6,431 nucleotides of DNA from contig JABDQS010000141.1 in assembly GCA_013042125.1 (NCBI GenBank), positions 1 to 6,431 of the forward strand, in the 5' to 3' direction. The notes beneath the pieces were generated by a model. That model did no database searches, had not been told where the DNA came from, and was given only the letters and a program-made list of their open reading frames with translations. Of this stretch, positions 5,838-6,431 are shown one piece after another. Position numbers and translations under genes: made by a program. The first letter of the stretch is position 1. Each line of letters opens with the position of its first letter. The DNA is from Eudoraea sp. (GTDB lineage Bacteria; Bacteroidota; Bacteroidia; Flavobacteriales; Flavobacteriaceae).

Positions 5838-6431
5838 ATGAAAGAATTAAATAAGATAATAAAAGTTTCCATTCTAATTACAGTTGGGATAGTGCTGTTA
5901 AACCTGATTATCAACTTCGGTAATCCCGTACAGTTGATGGAATTATTGGAGAGGATAGGCGTAACCTTCATATACAGTTTTGTCCTTACCGCTGTAAGTT
6001 CTTATTTCCATGTATACGCCAGTAGCCGCTACAGTTGGGAAACACAGGCACAGAAACGACTTTGGTTTGGTGCTATTGGATCTGTCCTTGTCACCGTTCT
6101 CGCCTTTGGGATGGTGAGATGGTTCGTGGAAGTCATCATTTACGGGGCCACTTTTGAGAATTTTATTGCCAATGAAAAGATATATTATTATGTGATAGCC
6201 CTGGTCATAACCCTGGTAGTATCTCTTTTTATTCATGCCTTTTACTTCTATAAAGCATTACAGGACACAAAAATTAAAGAACAAAAGATCATAGCAGGAA
6301 CAGCCTCTGCCAAGTTTGATGCCCTGAAAAATCAATTAGATCCGCATTTTCTTTTCAACAGTTTAAATGTGCTTACGAGTCTGATTGAAGAAGACCCACA
6401 ACAGGCACAACGCTTTACCACTGCTCTCTCA
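5838..6431 (+). CDS. LytS/His_kinase-family (PF06580) membrane sensor kinase, 5' part only
   Basis: An open frame of 198 codons runs from the ATG at 5838 off the window's right edge with no stop. An in-frame TAG two codons upstream (5832-5834) fixes the start. The visible protein has four predicted membrane helices at about residues 9-29, 40-60, 76-96 and 115-138, then a short charged linker (141-151) and the His_kinase phosphoacceptor region 'ALKNQLDPHFLFNSLNVL' (162-179), with His170 the predicted phosphorylation site. This motif defines the LytS/YehU-type kinases, which normally work with LytTR response regulators. The ATPase domain and partner must lie beyond the window. The membrane part has no recognised ligand-binding domain, so the signal may be sensed within the membrane. 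It is divergent from the PaiB-family gene. Confidence 0.92.
   Translation, partial: MKELNKIIKVSILITVGIVLLNLIINFGNPVQLMELLERIGVTFIYSFVLTAVSSYFHVYASSRYSWETQAQKRLWFGAIGSVLVTVLAFGMVRWFVEVIIYGATFENFIANEKIYYYVIALVITLVVSLFIHAFYFYKALQDTKIKEQKIIAGTASAKFDALKNQLDPHFLFNSLNVLTSLIEEDPQQAQRFTTALS

Noticed and set aside
5735..5854. 39-codon plus-strand ORF overlapping the start of the LytS-type kinase
   Set aside because: It begins upstream of the candidate promoter, has no recognisable composition or domain, and overlaps a well-supported start codon by 17 bases. Probably chance.
5943..6236. Minus-strand 97-codon ORF opposite the LytS-type kinase
   Set aside because: Antisense shadow. The plus frame has four membrane helices and the LDPHFLFNSLN motif, which is decisive.
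5986..6431. Frameshift or decay in the second kinase, since no closed ORF is seen there
   Set aside because: The frame from 5838 is uninterrupted to the window edge. It only lacks a stop because the window ends.

Overview
The window looks like chromosomal DNA from a member of the Bacteroidota, most likely a Flavobacteriaceae-type organism. The evidence is a moderately AT-rich composition, A-rich leaders with almost no Shine-Dalgarno sequences, signal peptides ending in AQ or TQ, a lipoprotein with an acidic 'CKDE' start to the mature protein, and a TPR-containing histidine kinase paired with a LytTR response regulator, which is a common arrangement in that phylum. No mobile element, tRNA, rRNA or CRISPR was seen.

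Layout. (1) Bases 1-161 hold a possible C-terminal scrap of a plus-strand gene (stop at 54-56) and a strong, probably bidirectional terminator hairpin (68-97). (2) Bases 162-2039 carry three closely spaced minus-strand genes, read 2039 to 162, that all encode exported proteins: a SnoaL-like lipoprotein (1527-2039), a Sec-exported protein that appears to be a duplicated ferredoxin-like/alpha-beta-barrel fold (706-1476), and a second NTF2/SnoaL-like lipoprotein whose mature N-terminus suggests surface export (162-671). (3) Bases 2040-2241 form a divergent regulatory region rich in small dyads. It contains two CGAAAC hexamers exactly 21 bp apart, the spacing expected for a LytTR-type dimer site, and a 7-bp inverted repeat that straddles the kinase start codon. 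(4) Bases 2242-4940 encode, in a tight two-gene operon, a TPR/HisKA_2 sensor histidine kinase and a REC-LytTR response regulator. (5) A convergent PaiB-family FMN-binding protein lies at 4966-5586 (minus). (6) A 251-bp divergent spacer (5587-5837) leads to a second kinase of the LytS/His_kinase (PF06580) type that starts at 5838 and runs off the window; only its four-helix membrane part and phosphoacceptor motif are visible.

How they may work together (inference): the TPR kinase and LytTR regulator sit head-to-head with the exported-protein operon, so that operon is the obvious candidate regulon, with the dyad-rich 2040-2241 region as the switch. The exported proteins have NTF2-like and dimeric-barrel-like folds that usually bind small hydrophobic molecules or act on them. 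This would make a small signalling-plus-envelope module of unknown ligand. The second, LytS-type kinase probably has its own LytTR partner just beyond the window. All coding frames look intact apart from the two cut by the window edges.
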